9,995 bases of DNA from positions 1 to 9,995 of the forward strand of contig JACQYG010000277.1 of assembly GCA_016208345.1 (NCBI GenBank), written 5' to 3'. The notes under the pieces are model-generated. The model did not search any database. It saw only the letters and a program-made list of their open reading frames with translations, and had not been told where the DNA came from. Below, piece after piece: positions 1 to 6,905 of this stretch. Positions within the stretch are counted from its first letter, which is position 1. Each line of letters starts with the position of its first letter. The position numbers and the translations under genes are program-made. The stretch comes from Chloroflexota bacterium. Lineage in GTDB: Bacteria; Chloroflexota; DTOL01; JACQYG01.

Positions 1-873
1 GTCTGGTCTATGGGCCCTGACACGCTGGTCCTCATCACGGCACGATTGGCACTTCTCCTGGAATAGCTCCAGGGCACGCTTCTCTTCGTCGCGATAGATG
101 CGTTGCCGGGCCATCAAGAGCTCCCAATCCACCAGATGGCCATCGAAATCCGGTCCATCCACGCAGGCAAACTTGGTTTGGCCGGCCACGCTGATGCGGC
201 ACGCGCCGCACATGCCGGTGCCGTCCACCATGATCGAGTTGATGCTGACGATGGTCTTGACGCCAAAGGGCTCCGTGGTCTTGGCCACGAATTTCATCAT
301 GATCGAGGGCCCGATGGCAATGACACGATCTATCGCTCTGCCGCTCTCCAGGAGCTCTTTCAGCGGCTGGGTCACGAGCGCCTTGCGGCCGTAGGAACCA
401 TCGTCGGTGGTGACGATGACCTCATCGCTCACCGAACGAACCCTGTCTTCCCAGAAGATCAGGTTTTGACAACGAGCGCCAATGATCGAGATCACGTAAT
501 TGCCGTTGGTCTTCAGGGCCCGTGCCACCGGGTACGCCACGGCGATGCCCACACCCCCGCCGACCACCACCATGTTTCCGAAGTGTTCCACTTCGCTGGG
601 CAGCCCCAGGGGGCCAATGAAGTCCAGCACCGAATCGCCGGCCCTCAGCCGGCCGAGCTTCTGGGTAGTAACTCCCACCTCCTGGGAAACGATCGTCACC
701 GTGCCTTCCGTTTCGTCCCAGTCGGCGATGGTGAGAGGCACCCGTTCGCCATACTCGTCCACCCTGACCACGACGAACTGGCCGGCCTGAGCCTTTCTGG
801 CCACCGCCGGAGCCGAAATGACGAACCGGTCCAACCCCGGAGCCAGGTCTTCCCTGGCCACGATCTTGAACAC
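1..873 (-). CDS. NfnA/SudB-like FAD/NAD(P)-binding iron-sulfur electron transfer subunit (3' end outside window)
   Basis: This gene runs off the left edge with 291 codons read and no stop. It matches the small subunit of NADH-dependent ferredoxin:NADP+ oxidoreductase (NfnA), also called sulfide dehydrogenase subunit SudB, and related to PyrK. An FAD-binding barrel comes first, with RVPLTIADWD at residues 44-53. The NAD(P)-binding domain has VVVGGGVG at 102-109. The iron-sulfur motif VDGTGMCGAC (216-225) is followed by FACVDG and then FDGHLVDW, a family hallmark. Cys222, Cys225 and Cys237 are the likely [2Fe-2S] ligands. The GTG start at 873 is chosen because AGGAGG (880-885) sits 6 bases upstream and the FAD domain begins directly after it. 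The family partner is a GltD-like large subunit, expected beyond position 1. An extra CxxC (275, 278) lies near the visible end. Nfn, sulfide dehydrogenase and dihydroorotate dehydrogenase subunits are hard to separate without the partner gene. Confidence 0.9.
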   Translation of the reverse strand, partial: MFKIVAREDLAPGLDRFVISAPAVARKAQAGQFVVVRVDEYGERVPLTIADWDETEGTVTIVSQEVGVTTQKLGRLRAGDSVLDFIGPLGLPSEVEHFGNMVVVGGGVGIAVAYPVARALKTNGNYVISIIGARCQNLIFWEDRVRSVSDEVIVTTDDGSYGRKALVTQPLKELLESGRAIDRVIAIGPSIMMKFVAKTTEPFGVKTIVSINSIMVDGTGMCGACRISVAGQTKFACVDGPDFDGHLVDWELLMARQRIYRDEEKRALELFQEKCQSCRDEDQRVRAHRPD

Positions 874-898
874 CTAAAACCTCCTCGTTCTTACTACG

Positions 899-913
899 TT
901 GTTAATTATAGCA
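899..913 (-). promoter_or_regulatory. Extended -10 promoter of the NfnA/SudB-like gene
   Basis: Read on the minus strand, TGCTATAAT (913 down to 905) is a perfect extended -10 element, TGnTATAAT. No good -35 sits at the usual distance: TTGCTA is present but about 21 bases away, and extended -10 promoters can work without one. Transcription would begin near 898, giving a leader of about 25 bases that holds the AGGAGG site. This suggests the gene at 1-873 is transcribed independently of the flippase gene upstream. No hairpin with a T-run separates the two. Confidence 0.55.
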
Positions 914-970
914 CAACTTGACCGGAAAGGTTAGCAACATAATATATACTGAAGTATCTAATGCCGGCTT

Positions 971-3592
971 TCAAGTTCCAGGCCGCGCCGGGGGATGTTG
1001 CTCCACCAGGGACACTTTCTCCTTGGTAAGACTGCGGGCCTCGGCCAGGGCCGGGGAAACCACCATCGGAAAACGGTTGTGAAGGGGGGATATCCGGGCC
1101 CCCCAGTACGTTGACCAGTAGATCATCCAGGAAAAAGGCCGGGCGAAGCTGCTCATGGAGGCGGCCTTTCTCAGCTCCAGGAGCCCGTGATCATCCCACC
1201 CACCGAATAGGCCATTGAAGAAGCAGAAGAAAGGCAGGGAGGGCAGGATGGCGATGAAGAAGAGGAGCATGCTCGCGACGATGTCGCTACGCCAGAGCAG
1301 GTCCCCCAATGCCCGCAGGGCCAGGTAGGTAACCGCCGCCGCCAGGAGCGGGGCCACGAAAGACTGCCACCAGTAGATCCGGGGCCTGATGATGAGCTTC
1401 CAGTTCACCAGCCAGGCGACCACATCCTTGGTCGGCAGGGCGATCAAATAGGCCAGGATAAGACCCCAGAGCTGAAGCGTGGGGACGAACACAAACATCA
1501 AGACGATGCGCAGGGTCTGTTCCATGATCAGGAGGAGTGCCATGAGGTAGGGCTTGCCCGTGCCCTCCTGGACCCGGTCGGCAAACCAGGCCGGGTACTG
1601 CACTGCCCCCCAAACGATCAAAACCCCCACGATCTCCGCGGCCCTGGCCCACTCGCTACCAAGGGAGCCCAAGATGAAACGGTCGCAGACCGCCAGGAGC
1701 GCGCCGCCGATCCAGCCACTGAACCAACCTCCGTACTTGAAGCCCTGGGCTACGTAATAGGCCGTCAACTCCTGGCGCTGGTGGCTGAAGGATTCGGAGA
1801 TACCCGGCATCATCCCCTGGTAGAGCCCGCCCAACGCGGCGAAAGCCAGGATGAGCCCAAAGGCCACGTTCCAGTTCCCCATCACCTCGGAGTAATTCAC
1901 CAGGTAACGTTCCATCAAGACTATCTGGACGGCCCAGCCCAGAGAGCCGAATATCCCGGCTACGGTTACCGCGAACCCGAACTTCAGGGCGCTTTTCAGC
2001 GTCTCCCAGTCGAAGTGGGCCAGGAAGATCACGCCAGCACCATAGCCGAGGCGCTTGTACATCCAAAAACCCACCAGGAAGACGCTAACCTCGATCAGGT
2101 ACAGGCTCAAACCCACGCCGAAGACCCCGCCCATGGCCTCCCCGAAGACCGGGTTGCCCATGCCCCAACGGACCATGAACCACACGGCCATGGTCTGGAC
2201 GACCAGGGGTGCCATGGTCGTCAGGATGTTCAAGACCTGGTCGTAGTCCAGCCGTTGGAAGGCCCGCAATATGTACTGATAAACCCGCAAGAAACCGGGA
2301 AACTGGATGATGGCGTGAATTATAAAGTAGTAGGAAAGATAGGCATAGGCGGTGTTGGGAACCACGAAGGCGGCCAGAAGGGCCACCGCACCTAGCTGGA
2401 TGGTACCGGTGATGGCCTGCCACCAGACGAAGAGTTGGACGTACTTGATGCCGCGGCCGGGCTGATCCACACGGTACTCGGCGAAGTACTTGATCAGCGC
2501 GATGCTGGTGCCCCAATCAAACAGCACCCAGAAAAGCTCGAAAAAGCGCGGGACGGCCCAGGTGATGCCGATGGCCTGGGCCGAGGGCAAAAGAAACCGG
2601 GGTAAAACGATGCTCTGATAGACCATCAGCGGGATGAACAGCACAAGCCCCATGGCCAACAGGAGCAAAAAGCCAGCCAGGGGGCGGTGGAAGCCTATCT
2701 CCTCCCACTCGACCGTCTCCACTTGTTGGTATCCCTCGGCATTGACGACGATCTGTTGCAGCTTCTCCGGGTGTCGTAGACTATAGCGACGAACGACAAT
2801 AAAAACGCCCACCGTAGTACTGATCATCAGAACCAGTACGAAAACCAGAGACAGCTTTTCGTTAAAATGGGGAACCGGAGAAACCGGGTAAGCGGCAAAG
2901 GACATAGCCTCCTCGCCCGCGGCCCGGGCGGTGAGGTGATAGACCAGGTAATTGAAATACGGCCACTGCTGCAGGTGCACGTTGGTCTTCTCGGAGAGCC
3001 AGGGGGCGAGCAGGTAGACGGTCCCCTTTCCCACGGCGAAACGCATGATCACTGGCTCTGCGTCGGTCGCTCTATAGGTCTGCACCAGGGCCTGCGGCCG
3101 CAGTTCCCGAAACCCCGGCACGGACCTCTCCCGGATCTGAGGGGCCGAGTTCCAGGTGATCTGGCGCAGGAGCGCATCGGCCAAGGCCTTGTTGGCCACA
3201 ATGCTTTCCGCCTGAGAGCGCGGCTCCAGGGACACAGGGGTTCCCAGCAACGCCTCCAGCATGGGCGAGGTGATCCGTTTTCCCAGGAAGACCACCATCC
3301 CTACGCCAGCCTGGAGGGCGGTATTCAGTCGCCGTGCCTGGGCCTCCTCCAGTGGGGCGTTGTCGATCACCACCACCCTGGCATCAGAGGGCTGGGAAAC
3401 CGGGCTGACCTCTGGAGATATAGAGAGGGCCCTTTTTACACCGCCTTCCATACCCAGGAAGAATACGGGGATCTTGGCACGACCTGAGGCCGATAAAGGA
3501 GTAATGGCCAGGGAGTTCCGAGGGTTAGACCACAAGAGGAGGGAAAGCGCCAATGGCAGGACGAGGATACCCAGGTAGGAGGCCTTCTTCAT
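971..3592 (-). CDS. Fusion protein: extracytoplasmic amidotransferase-like domain plus MATE/Wzx-type polysaccharide flippase
   Basis: This 873-residue membrane protein has two parts. Residues 1-22 form a signal anchor. Residues about 40-225 resemble the class I glutamine-amidotransferase-like fold found in large bacterial membrane proteins: VVVIDNAPL (73-81), AGVGMVVFLG (95-104) and GKGTVYLLAPW (188-198). I see no catalytic Cys-His pair, so it is probably a binding domain. A helix at about 246-268 and a basic linker lead into about 14 hydrophobic segments (304-795), typical of the MOP superfamily (oligosaccharide or lipid II flippases). A soluble tail (800-873) follows. Known flippases are about 450-500 residues, so the N-terminal 300 residues are an addition. 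The likely role is moving a lipid-linked glycan across the membrane, but the substrate is unknown. The ATG at 3592 has only a weak GAGA-like ribosome site, yet the signal anchor starts there. It follows fdhD by 60 bases. Confidence 0.8.
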   Translation of the reverse strand: MKKASYLGILVLPLALSLLLWSNPRNSLAITPLSASGRAKIPVFFLGMEGGVKRALSISPEVSPVSQPSDARVVVIDNAPLEEAQARRLNTALQAGVGMVVFLGKRITSPMLEALLGTPVSLEPRSQAESIVANKALADALLRQITWNSAPQIRERSVPGFRELRPQALVQTYRATDAEPVIMRFAVGKGTVYLLAPWLSEKTNVHLQQWPYFNYLVYHLTARAAGEEAMSFAAYPVSPVPHFNEKLSLVFVLVLMISTTVGVFIVVRRYSLRHPEKLQQIVVNAEGYQQVETVEWEEIGFHRPLAGFLLLLAMGLVLFIPLMVYQSIVLPRFLLPSAQAIGITWAVPRFFELFWVLFDWGTSIALIKYFAEYRVDQPGRGIKYVQLFVWWQAITGTIQLGAVALLAAFVVPNTAYAYLSYYFIIHAIIQFPGFLRVYQYILRAFQRLDYDQVLNILTTMAPLVVQTMAVWFMVRWGMGNPVFGEAMGGVFGVGLSLYLIEVSVFLVGFWMYKRLGYGAGVIFLAHFDWETLKSALKFGFAVTVAGIFGSLGWAVQIVLMERYLVNYSEVMGNWNVAFGLILAFAALGGLYQGMMPGISESFSHQRQELTAYYVAQGFKYGGWFSGWIGGALLAVCDRFILGSLGSEWARAAEIVGVLIVWGAVQYPAWFADRVQEGTGKPYLMALLLIMEQTLRIVLMFVFVPTLQLWGLILAYLIALPTKDVVAWLVNWKLIIRPRIYWWQSFVAPLLAAAVTYLALRALGDLLWRSDIVASMLLFFIAILPSLPFFCFFNGLFGGWDDHGLLELRKAASMSSFARPFSWMIYWSTYWGARISPLHNRFPMVVSPALAEARSLTKEKVSLVEQHPPARPGT

Positions 3593-3611
3593 GGATATTC
3601 TCTATATCTCA

Positions 3612-3631
3612 GCAGGTCAAGGCCGACCTGC
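3612..3631 (-). other. Hairpin between fdhD and the flippase fusion gene
   Basis: A perfect 7-base inverted repeat (GCAGGTC / GACCTGC) encloses a 6-base loop. It lies between the fdhD stop and the next start, ending 20 bases before the ATG at 3592. No T-run follows on the minus strand, so it is not a standard intrinsic terminator. It could act as a processing or attenuation element that separates expression of the flippase from lipM-fdhD. Confidence 0.4.
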
Positions 3632-3652
3632 GCATCACGGCCAGGCACCGGG

Positions 3653-4480
3653 CTATGTAGAGGAAGGCTCTGCCACCCGCCAAGGATGGGTGTACACGCT
3701 CATACGGTGCCCTCGGAGATAGCCGATGATGGTGCAGTTGAGCCGCTCGGCCATCTGCAGGGCCAATGATGTGGGTGACGATAGAGAAACAAGCACCGGC
3801 ATCCCGACCCGGGTGATCTTCATCACCATTTCGTGGCTGGCCCGACCAGTGATGAGCATGATCTTGTCTTGGAATCCCACGCCCTGAATGATGCACTCGC
3901 CGATGGCCTTGTCCGCAGCGTTATGGCGGCCGATGTCCTCCTTGACCATCACCAAGTGGCCCTCGGAGTCGAAGACCGCTGCGGCGTGTACGCCTCCCGC
4001 CGCCCGATAGGAGCGTTGGAACACGGCCATCATCTTGGGCAAGGCCCATAGCACATCCGGAGAGACGTGGAGGTCACTGCTCACTGCCGGGATGTCCGCC
4101 GCAACTTCAGCCGCCTCGACCCCACCGCACCCCGATCGGATCGTTCTCAGGAGCTTTGCCGCCGGATCAGGCGCGGTCCGGTCGGCCATGATGCGCACGC
4201 GGTTCGCGGAGTCCTCACCGGAAACGCTCTCGCCCTCCGTGGCACTGCCGCAATGAAGTACCAGTTGAATGTCCGCGTACCGGGCGATCAATCCCTCAGT
4301 GATACAAAACCCGATGGCCAGTGCCTTTTCGTCTCCCGGAAGACGCATCAGAACAGCTACGGGCTCTCCATTGAGCTGTATCTCCAGCGGCTCTTCGGCC
4401 ACGACGCTCCCGTGAACAGTTGAAGCCTGTCCCGCGATGATTCTGGTCAGGCGCCATGGAACAAACGGACTCAGGCTCAT
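3653..4480 (-). CDS. fdhD: Formate dehydrogenase accessory sulfurtransferase FdhD
   Basis: FdhD carries sulfur from a cysteine desulfurase to the molybdenum or tungsten cofactor, where the terminal sulfido ligand is needed by formate dehydrogenase; it acts in the cytoplasm. The 275-residue length is normal. Family motifs in order are EEPLEIQLNGEP (29-40), LPGDEKALAIGFCITEGLI (47-65), KEDIGRHNAADKAIG (180-194), GRASHEMVMK (212-221), SPTSLALQMAERL (235-247) and GYLRGHRMSVYTHP (253-266). The sulfur-transfer loop reads SGCGGVE with Cys118; the second cysteine of the CxxC seen in the E. coli protein is absent. The ATG at 4480 is 6 bases after the lipM-like stop, and GGAG at 4491-4494 inside the upstream gene is the likely ribosome site, implying coupled translation. 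No formate dehydrogenase gene is visible here. Confidence 0.95.
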   Translation of the reverse strand: MSLSPFVPWRLTRIIAGQASTVHGSVVAEEPLEIQLNGEPVAVLMRLPGDEKALAIGFCITEGLIARYADIQLVLHCGSATEGESVSGEDSANRVRIMADRTAPDPAAKLLRTIRSGCGGVEAAEVAADIPAVSSDLHVSPDVLWALPKMMAVFQRSYRAAGGVHAAAVFDSEGHLVMVKEDIGRHNAADKAIGECIIQGVGFQDKIMLITGRASHEMVMKITRVGMPVLVSLSSPTSLALQMAERLNCTIIGYLRGHRMSVYTHPWRVAEPSST

Positions 4481-4486
4481 CCGTGT

Positions 4487-5341
4487 CTATCTCCGATAGA
4501 GCCAATCCCGGGTGCTATACCGGCGTTGGACCAGTTCATCGGCCAGCTTCAATTCATCGGGCTGAAGGTCCCCCGGGAACAGGCCCACACCCAAGGCTTC
4601 CTGGAAGCCTGCTACCAGGGCTGCCTCGATCTCGGCCACGCCGACCGGGCGTCCCAGTATCTCATTAAGAGAGGTGGCGCGCTGGCGTAGTATCTCTTGC
4701 AAACTGGCACGCTCCTGGTCTGGATAGTTGAACAGCTCGAGTAATCGAGCGGCAGCAAAGTCCAGAGGGATGGAGCCATGTTGTAAGATTACGCCGTTGC
4801 GGCGCATCTGGGCGCTGCCAACGATCTTCTTGCCTGCCGCCACCAGCTCGTGATCCGAGGGAGTCTCGAAGCAGAGGGACCCGCCTCCACTGCTGGAGGG
4901 GTTAGGCTGGGCTGGCCCCAGTTCAACTAAGACCCCCAGCCTGCGGAGCCCGGCGATGAGCCCGGCGCTGATCTTGCGATAGGACTCCACCACTGAACCT
5001 GCGACCTGAGGCTCGGCCTCGGTCACTACGAGGCTATAGGTCAGCTCACGATCGTGCAAGATAGCCTTCCCACCGGTGGGTCGCCGCACCACGTCGACAC
5101 CTCGTCGAGCACAGGTCTCCAGGTCCACCCGGCCTATCTCCTGAAAATACCCCAGAGAAAGACAGGGAGGCTGCCAGCGATAGAGCCGAAGGGTAAATGG
5201 CGCCCGGCCCTCCCCTACCATCAGGGATATCGCCTCGTCAACCGCCATATTCCAGGCGCCCTTGCCTGGGGCGGTGCGCAACAAACGCCACTGTGGGCGG
5301 TTGATTGACAACGGCTCCTCTGCCATGAGAAGAAGATTCAC
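4487..5341 (-). CDS. lipM: Octanoyltransferase LipM-like (biotin/lipoate A/B protein ligase family)
   Basis: This 284-residue protein belongs to the BPL/LplA/LipB fold. RRPTGGKAILHDRELTYSLV (86-105) is the lipoyl-binding motif, GKKIVGSAQ (170-178) carries the catalytic lysine, and ILQHGSI (185-191) follows. SLCFETPSDHEL (155-166) has Cys157 in the place of the thioester-forming cysteine of Bacillus LipM, favouring octanoyl transfer from acyl carrier protein to GcvH or E2 domains over ATP-dependent lipoate ligation. The GTG at 5341 starts the longest frame. An ATG at 5326 is an alternative that still precedes the conserved WRLL...NMAVDEAI start. Neither has a Shine-Dalgarno site, and the promoter just upstream would leave a very short leader. 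It is the first gene of a probable operon with fdhD. No lipA is visible here. A ligase role cannot be excluded. Confidence 0.85.
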   Translation of the reverse strand: MNLLLMAEEPLSINRPQWRLLRTAPGKGAWNMAVDEAISLMVGEGRAPFTLRLYRWQPPCLSLGYFQEIGRVDLETCARRGVDVVRRPTGGKAILHDRELTYSLVVTEAEPQVAGSVVESYRKISAGLIAGLRRLGVLVELGPAQPNPSSSGGGSLCFETPSDHELVAAGKKIVGSAQMRRNGVILQHGSIPLDFAAARLLELFNYPDQERASLQEILRQRATSLNEILGRPVGVAEIEAALVAGFQEALGVGLFPGDLQPDELKLADELVQRRYSTRDWLYRR

Positions 5342-5687
5342 CAGCCAGGGTCCGGCGGAGATTGTACCCTACTTTGGATCAAAAGTCTACGCCGGTGCAA
5401 GACCGGTCGCCTCTCCAGCGCTATAGTGCAGGAGTTCCTGGCCAGGACGGGGAAGCTACGGCAGGCAAAGGTCAAGCCCACCTCAGGCAAGAGGTTGTCG
5501 TGGGAGTATCGGACCAAGGCGCTGGCGGACGACGCCCGGGTGCCTGGCGACTAGGCTACGAGTCAGCTGATACGCGGCCAATGGACATGTTTCGCCAGGC
5601 GTATCACATCGAGGGCATAACGCTATCGGTAAGGTAGAAAGTGTTCATTGATCGGATAGCGGCGGGGTGACCACGCTCCCTATTCAA
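5342..5687. other. 346-base stretch between the two gene blocks, no assigned gene
   Basis: No protein or structured RNA that I recognise lies here. It holds the predicted lipM promoter at its left end. On the plus strand, one frame ending at the TAG 5552-5554 is open from 5309 and looks coding: 46 of the 54 codons in 5390-5551 end in G or C. Its only internal start is GTG 5426 (42 codons), without a ribosome site. Its translation is basic, including VQEFLARTGKLRQ and SGKRLSWEYRTKAL, and I cannot match it to a family. It may be a gene remnant. An 8-base inverted repeat, TGATACGC / GCGTATCA (5568-5575, 5599-5606), lies beyond it. No intrinsic terminator with a T-run is evident after the DUF5667 remnant. 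Confidence 0.5.
5354..5389 (-). promoter_or_regulatory. Predicted sigma-70 type promoter of lipM-fdhD-flippase operon
   Basis: On the minus strand TAGACT (5389-5384) matches the -35 consensus at 4 of 6 positions and TACAAT (5366-5361) matches the -10 at 5 of 6, with an ideal 17-base spacing. The expected start near 5354 lies only about 13 bases before the GTG at 5341 and 28 before the ATG at 5326, which fits the lack of a ribosome binding site. This is a pattern match only. Confidence 0.45.
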
Positions 5688-6300
5688 TCAGTTCCATCTC
5701 CTTCGGCCGGGTGGCTGATCCGGGCCCCTATCCTGGCCTGGGGGAGGTGTCTCCCTCTTCTCCTGGGCGGGAGGCGATTTTCGTCTCTCTATGGCCTCCC
5801 GGGCCTTGGCCTGGCCTCGCCGGGAGGCCTCCAGGGCTTCGTTGATGGCCGGCCGCTCCTCCTCGGGCACCTGCTGCCGCACCCGGTCCAAAGCACCCTC
5901 GTGCCGTTTTGCCTGAGCATCAAACCGCAGGAGCAGTTCCAGGGTCTTCCCGTTCCCTTCCAGGCCGCTTTCAATTGACTTCTGCGCCTGCGTCACGTCC
6001 TTCGCATACTGAACAGCCAGCTGGGCTGCCTCCCGACCCTTGCCCTTGGCCGCCAGGGCCTGCATCTCCCTCACCCGCTCATCGGCAAACCTCATGAGCA
6101 GCGTGGCCCTGGTCCCCTCGGTGACTGCCAGCCTGAGCTGTACACGCTCCATGACCAGCTTAGTCCCGTAAAGGGGGCTATCCGGCAGGCTATCCCTGGC
6201 CGCCACGAGCCAGGCACTCCTCCACCGGGCGGCCTTTGTCCTGAATCTCGATCAGGCAATCCCACAATGCTCGTTCGATTGCTTTCATTTGCTCACCCAT
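5688..6300 (-). pseudogene. Broken DUF5667-type partner of the ECF sigma factor
   Basis: Two pieces of one gene lie in different frames. The first (ATG 6300 to TAG 6190-6192, 36 codons) reads MKAIERALWDCL...VEECLARG, the usual beginning of membrane proteins encoded beside ECF-like sigma factors. The second (172 codons, GTG 6206 to TGA 5688) opens with AARDSLPDSPLYGTKLVMER, a DUF5667 domain start, and continues with long charged helices and a proline-rich tail. Intact relatives normally have a stretch between these parts that includes a membrane helix; here it is missing, and the frame shifts at the join near 6200. The pieces overlap by 17 bases. GGAGGAG sits about 10 bases before GTG 6206, so a soluble DUF5667 fragment may still be made. 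It starts 13 bases after the sigma stop. The alternative is a naturally split, coupled gene pair or an assembly error. Confidence 0.65.
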
Positions 6301-6313
6301 GCTTTGACGCGCG

Positions 6314-6880
6314 CTAACTCCCGGCCATGGCCTTTCGCAAATTGGCCAAAGCCCGGTGCTGGATCACCCGGAGAGCGCCTTCGGATTTGCCCATGATCGA
6401 GGCGATCTCCTGATAGCTCAAATCCTCCACAAAACGCAGGATGATGACCTGTTGCTGCTCCGCCGAAAGGCTACGGAGCGCCTGACGCAGTTCCTGAACC
6501 TCGAGCGTCTTGTATGCCTGGCCCTCCGGGCCAGGCCCAGGCGCGGATTGGACATCGTTCAAGGACTGCGTTTCTCGCCGACCTCGCCAGCGGTCAACTA
6601 CCAGATTGTGGGCCAGACGCAACAGCCAGGCCCTGAAGGGGGTCCCCCGCCACTGGAAGCGATCGATGGATTCCCAGGCTTTCAGGAAAACCTGCTCCGT
6701 CAGGTCCTCGGCCTCCGCTGTATCCCCGATCTTATAGTAAACGTAGCGGAATACCTCGTCCAGATGCAGCTCGTAGAGCCGGGCAAAGGCTTCCGCCTCG
6801 CGCCGCACGGCCCGGCGCACCAGCTCGACTTCCTCCGGCATGCCCTCTACCTTTGAGGTGAAGGGGCAGCCTTCACCCAT
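6314..6880 (-). CDS. ECF-like sigma-70 family RNA polymerase sigma factor
   Basis: It directs RNA polymerase to specific promoters. From the ATG at 6880 it has 188 residues, normal for ECF sigmas. Region 2 spans about 30-100, with EAFARLYELHLDEVFRYVYY and AEDLTEQVFLKAWE (core and -10 binding) ending in AHNLVVDRWRGRR. Region 4 spans about 130-185, with LSAEQQQVIILRF and the helix-turn-helix LSYQEIASIMGKSEGALRVI. The frame stays open into the upstream gene, but a start there would overlap 604-residue coding sequence. ATG 6880 has GAGGTG 11 bases upstream. ATG 6841 (175 residues, beginning MPEEVEL) is the alternative and would be the right one if the TATAAT at 6879-6884 is a promoter. The DUF5667 gene that follows would be its expected membrane-linked regulator, and it is broken. 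The regulon is not visible. Confidence 0.88.
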   Translation of the reverse strand: MGEGCPFTSKVEGMPEEVELVRRAVRREAEAFARLYELHLDEVFRYVYYKIGDTAEAEDLTEQVFLKAWESIDRFQWRGTPFRAWLLRLAHNLVVDRWRGRRETQSLNDVQSAPGPGPEGQAYKTLEVQELRQALRSLSAEQQQVIILRFVEDLSYQEIASIMGKSEGALRVIQHRALANLRKAMAGS

Positions 6881-6884
6881 TATA
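6879..6884 (-). promoter_or_regulatory. Possible -10 box (TATAAT) overlapping the sigma factor start
   Basis: A perfect TATAAT is read on the minus strand across the ATG at 6880. There is no convincing -35 at 16-18 bases and no extended TG. If it is active, transcription would start near 6872 and translation at ATG 6841. It may be chance. Confidence 0.2.
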
Positions 6885-6905
6885 ACGAAAGCACCTCGCA
6901 GAACG

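Noticed and set aside
103..921. Long plus-strand open frame of 272 codons
   Set aside because: It is the antisense of the NfnA/SudB-like gene, and its translation shows the histidine- and proline-rich composition of a shadow frame.
1781..2395. Plus-strand open frame of 204 codons inside the flippase gene
   Set aside because: It is antisense to a membrane protein gene with clear hydrophobic periodicity; no ribosome site or recognisable motif.
2867..3487. Plus-strand open frame of 206 codons
   Set aside because: It is antisense to the amidotransferase-like domain and rich in G, H and R as expected for a shadow in GC-rich DNA.
5568..5606. 8-base inverted repeat TGATACGC / GCGTATCA with 23-base loop
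   Set aside because: A repeat this short with this spacing is expected several times by chance in 10 kb, and nothing ties it to an operator or a mobile element end.
5362..5637. 91-codon plus-strand ATG frame in the gap
   Set aside because: Its ATG-like start lies in the predicted lipM promoter, it has no ribosome site, and the neighbouring frame ending at 5554 has the more gene-like codon pattern.
5342..5687. Possible riboswitch or structured RNA in the gap
   Set aside because: I looked for conserved core motifs of common riboswitches, RNase P RNA and tmRNA on both strands and found none.
6356..6856. Plus-strand open frame of 166 codons
   Set aside because: It is opposite the sigma factor gene, whose region 2 and region 4 motifs are unmistakable.
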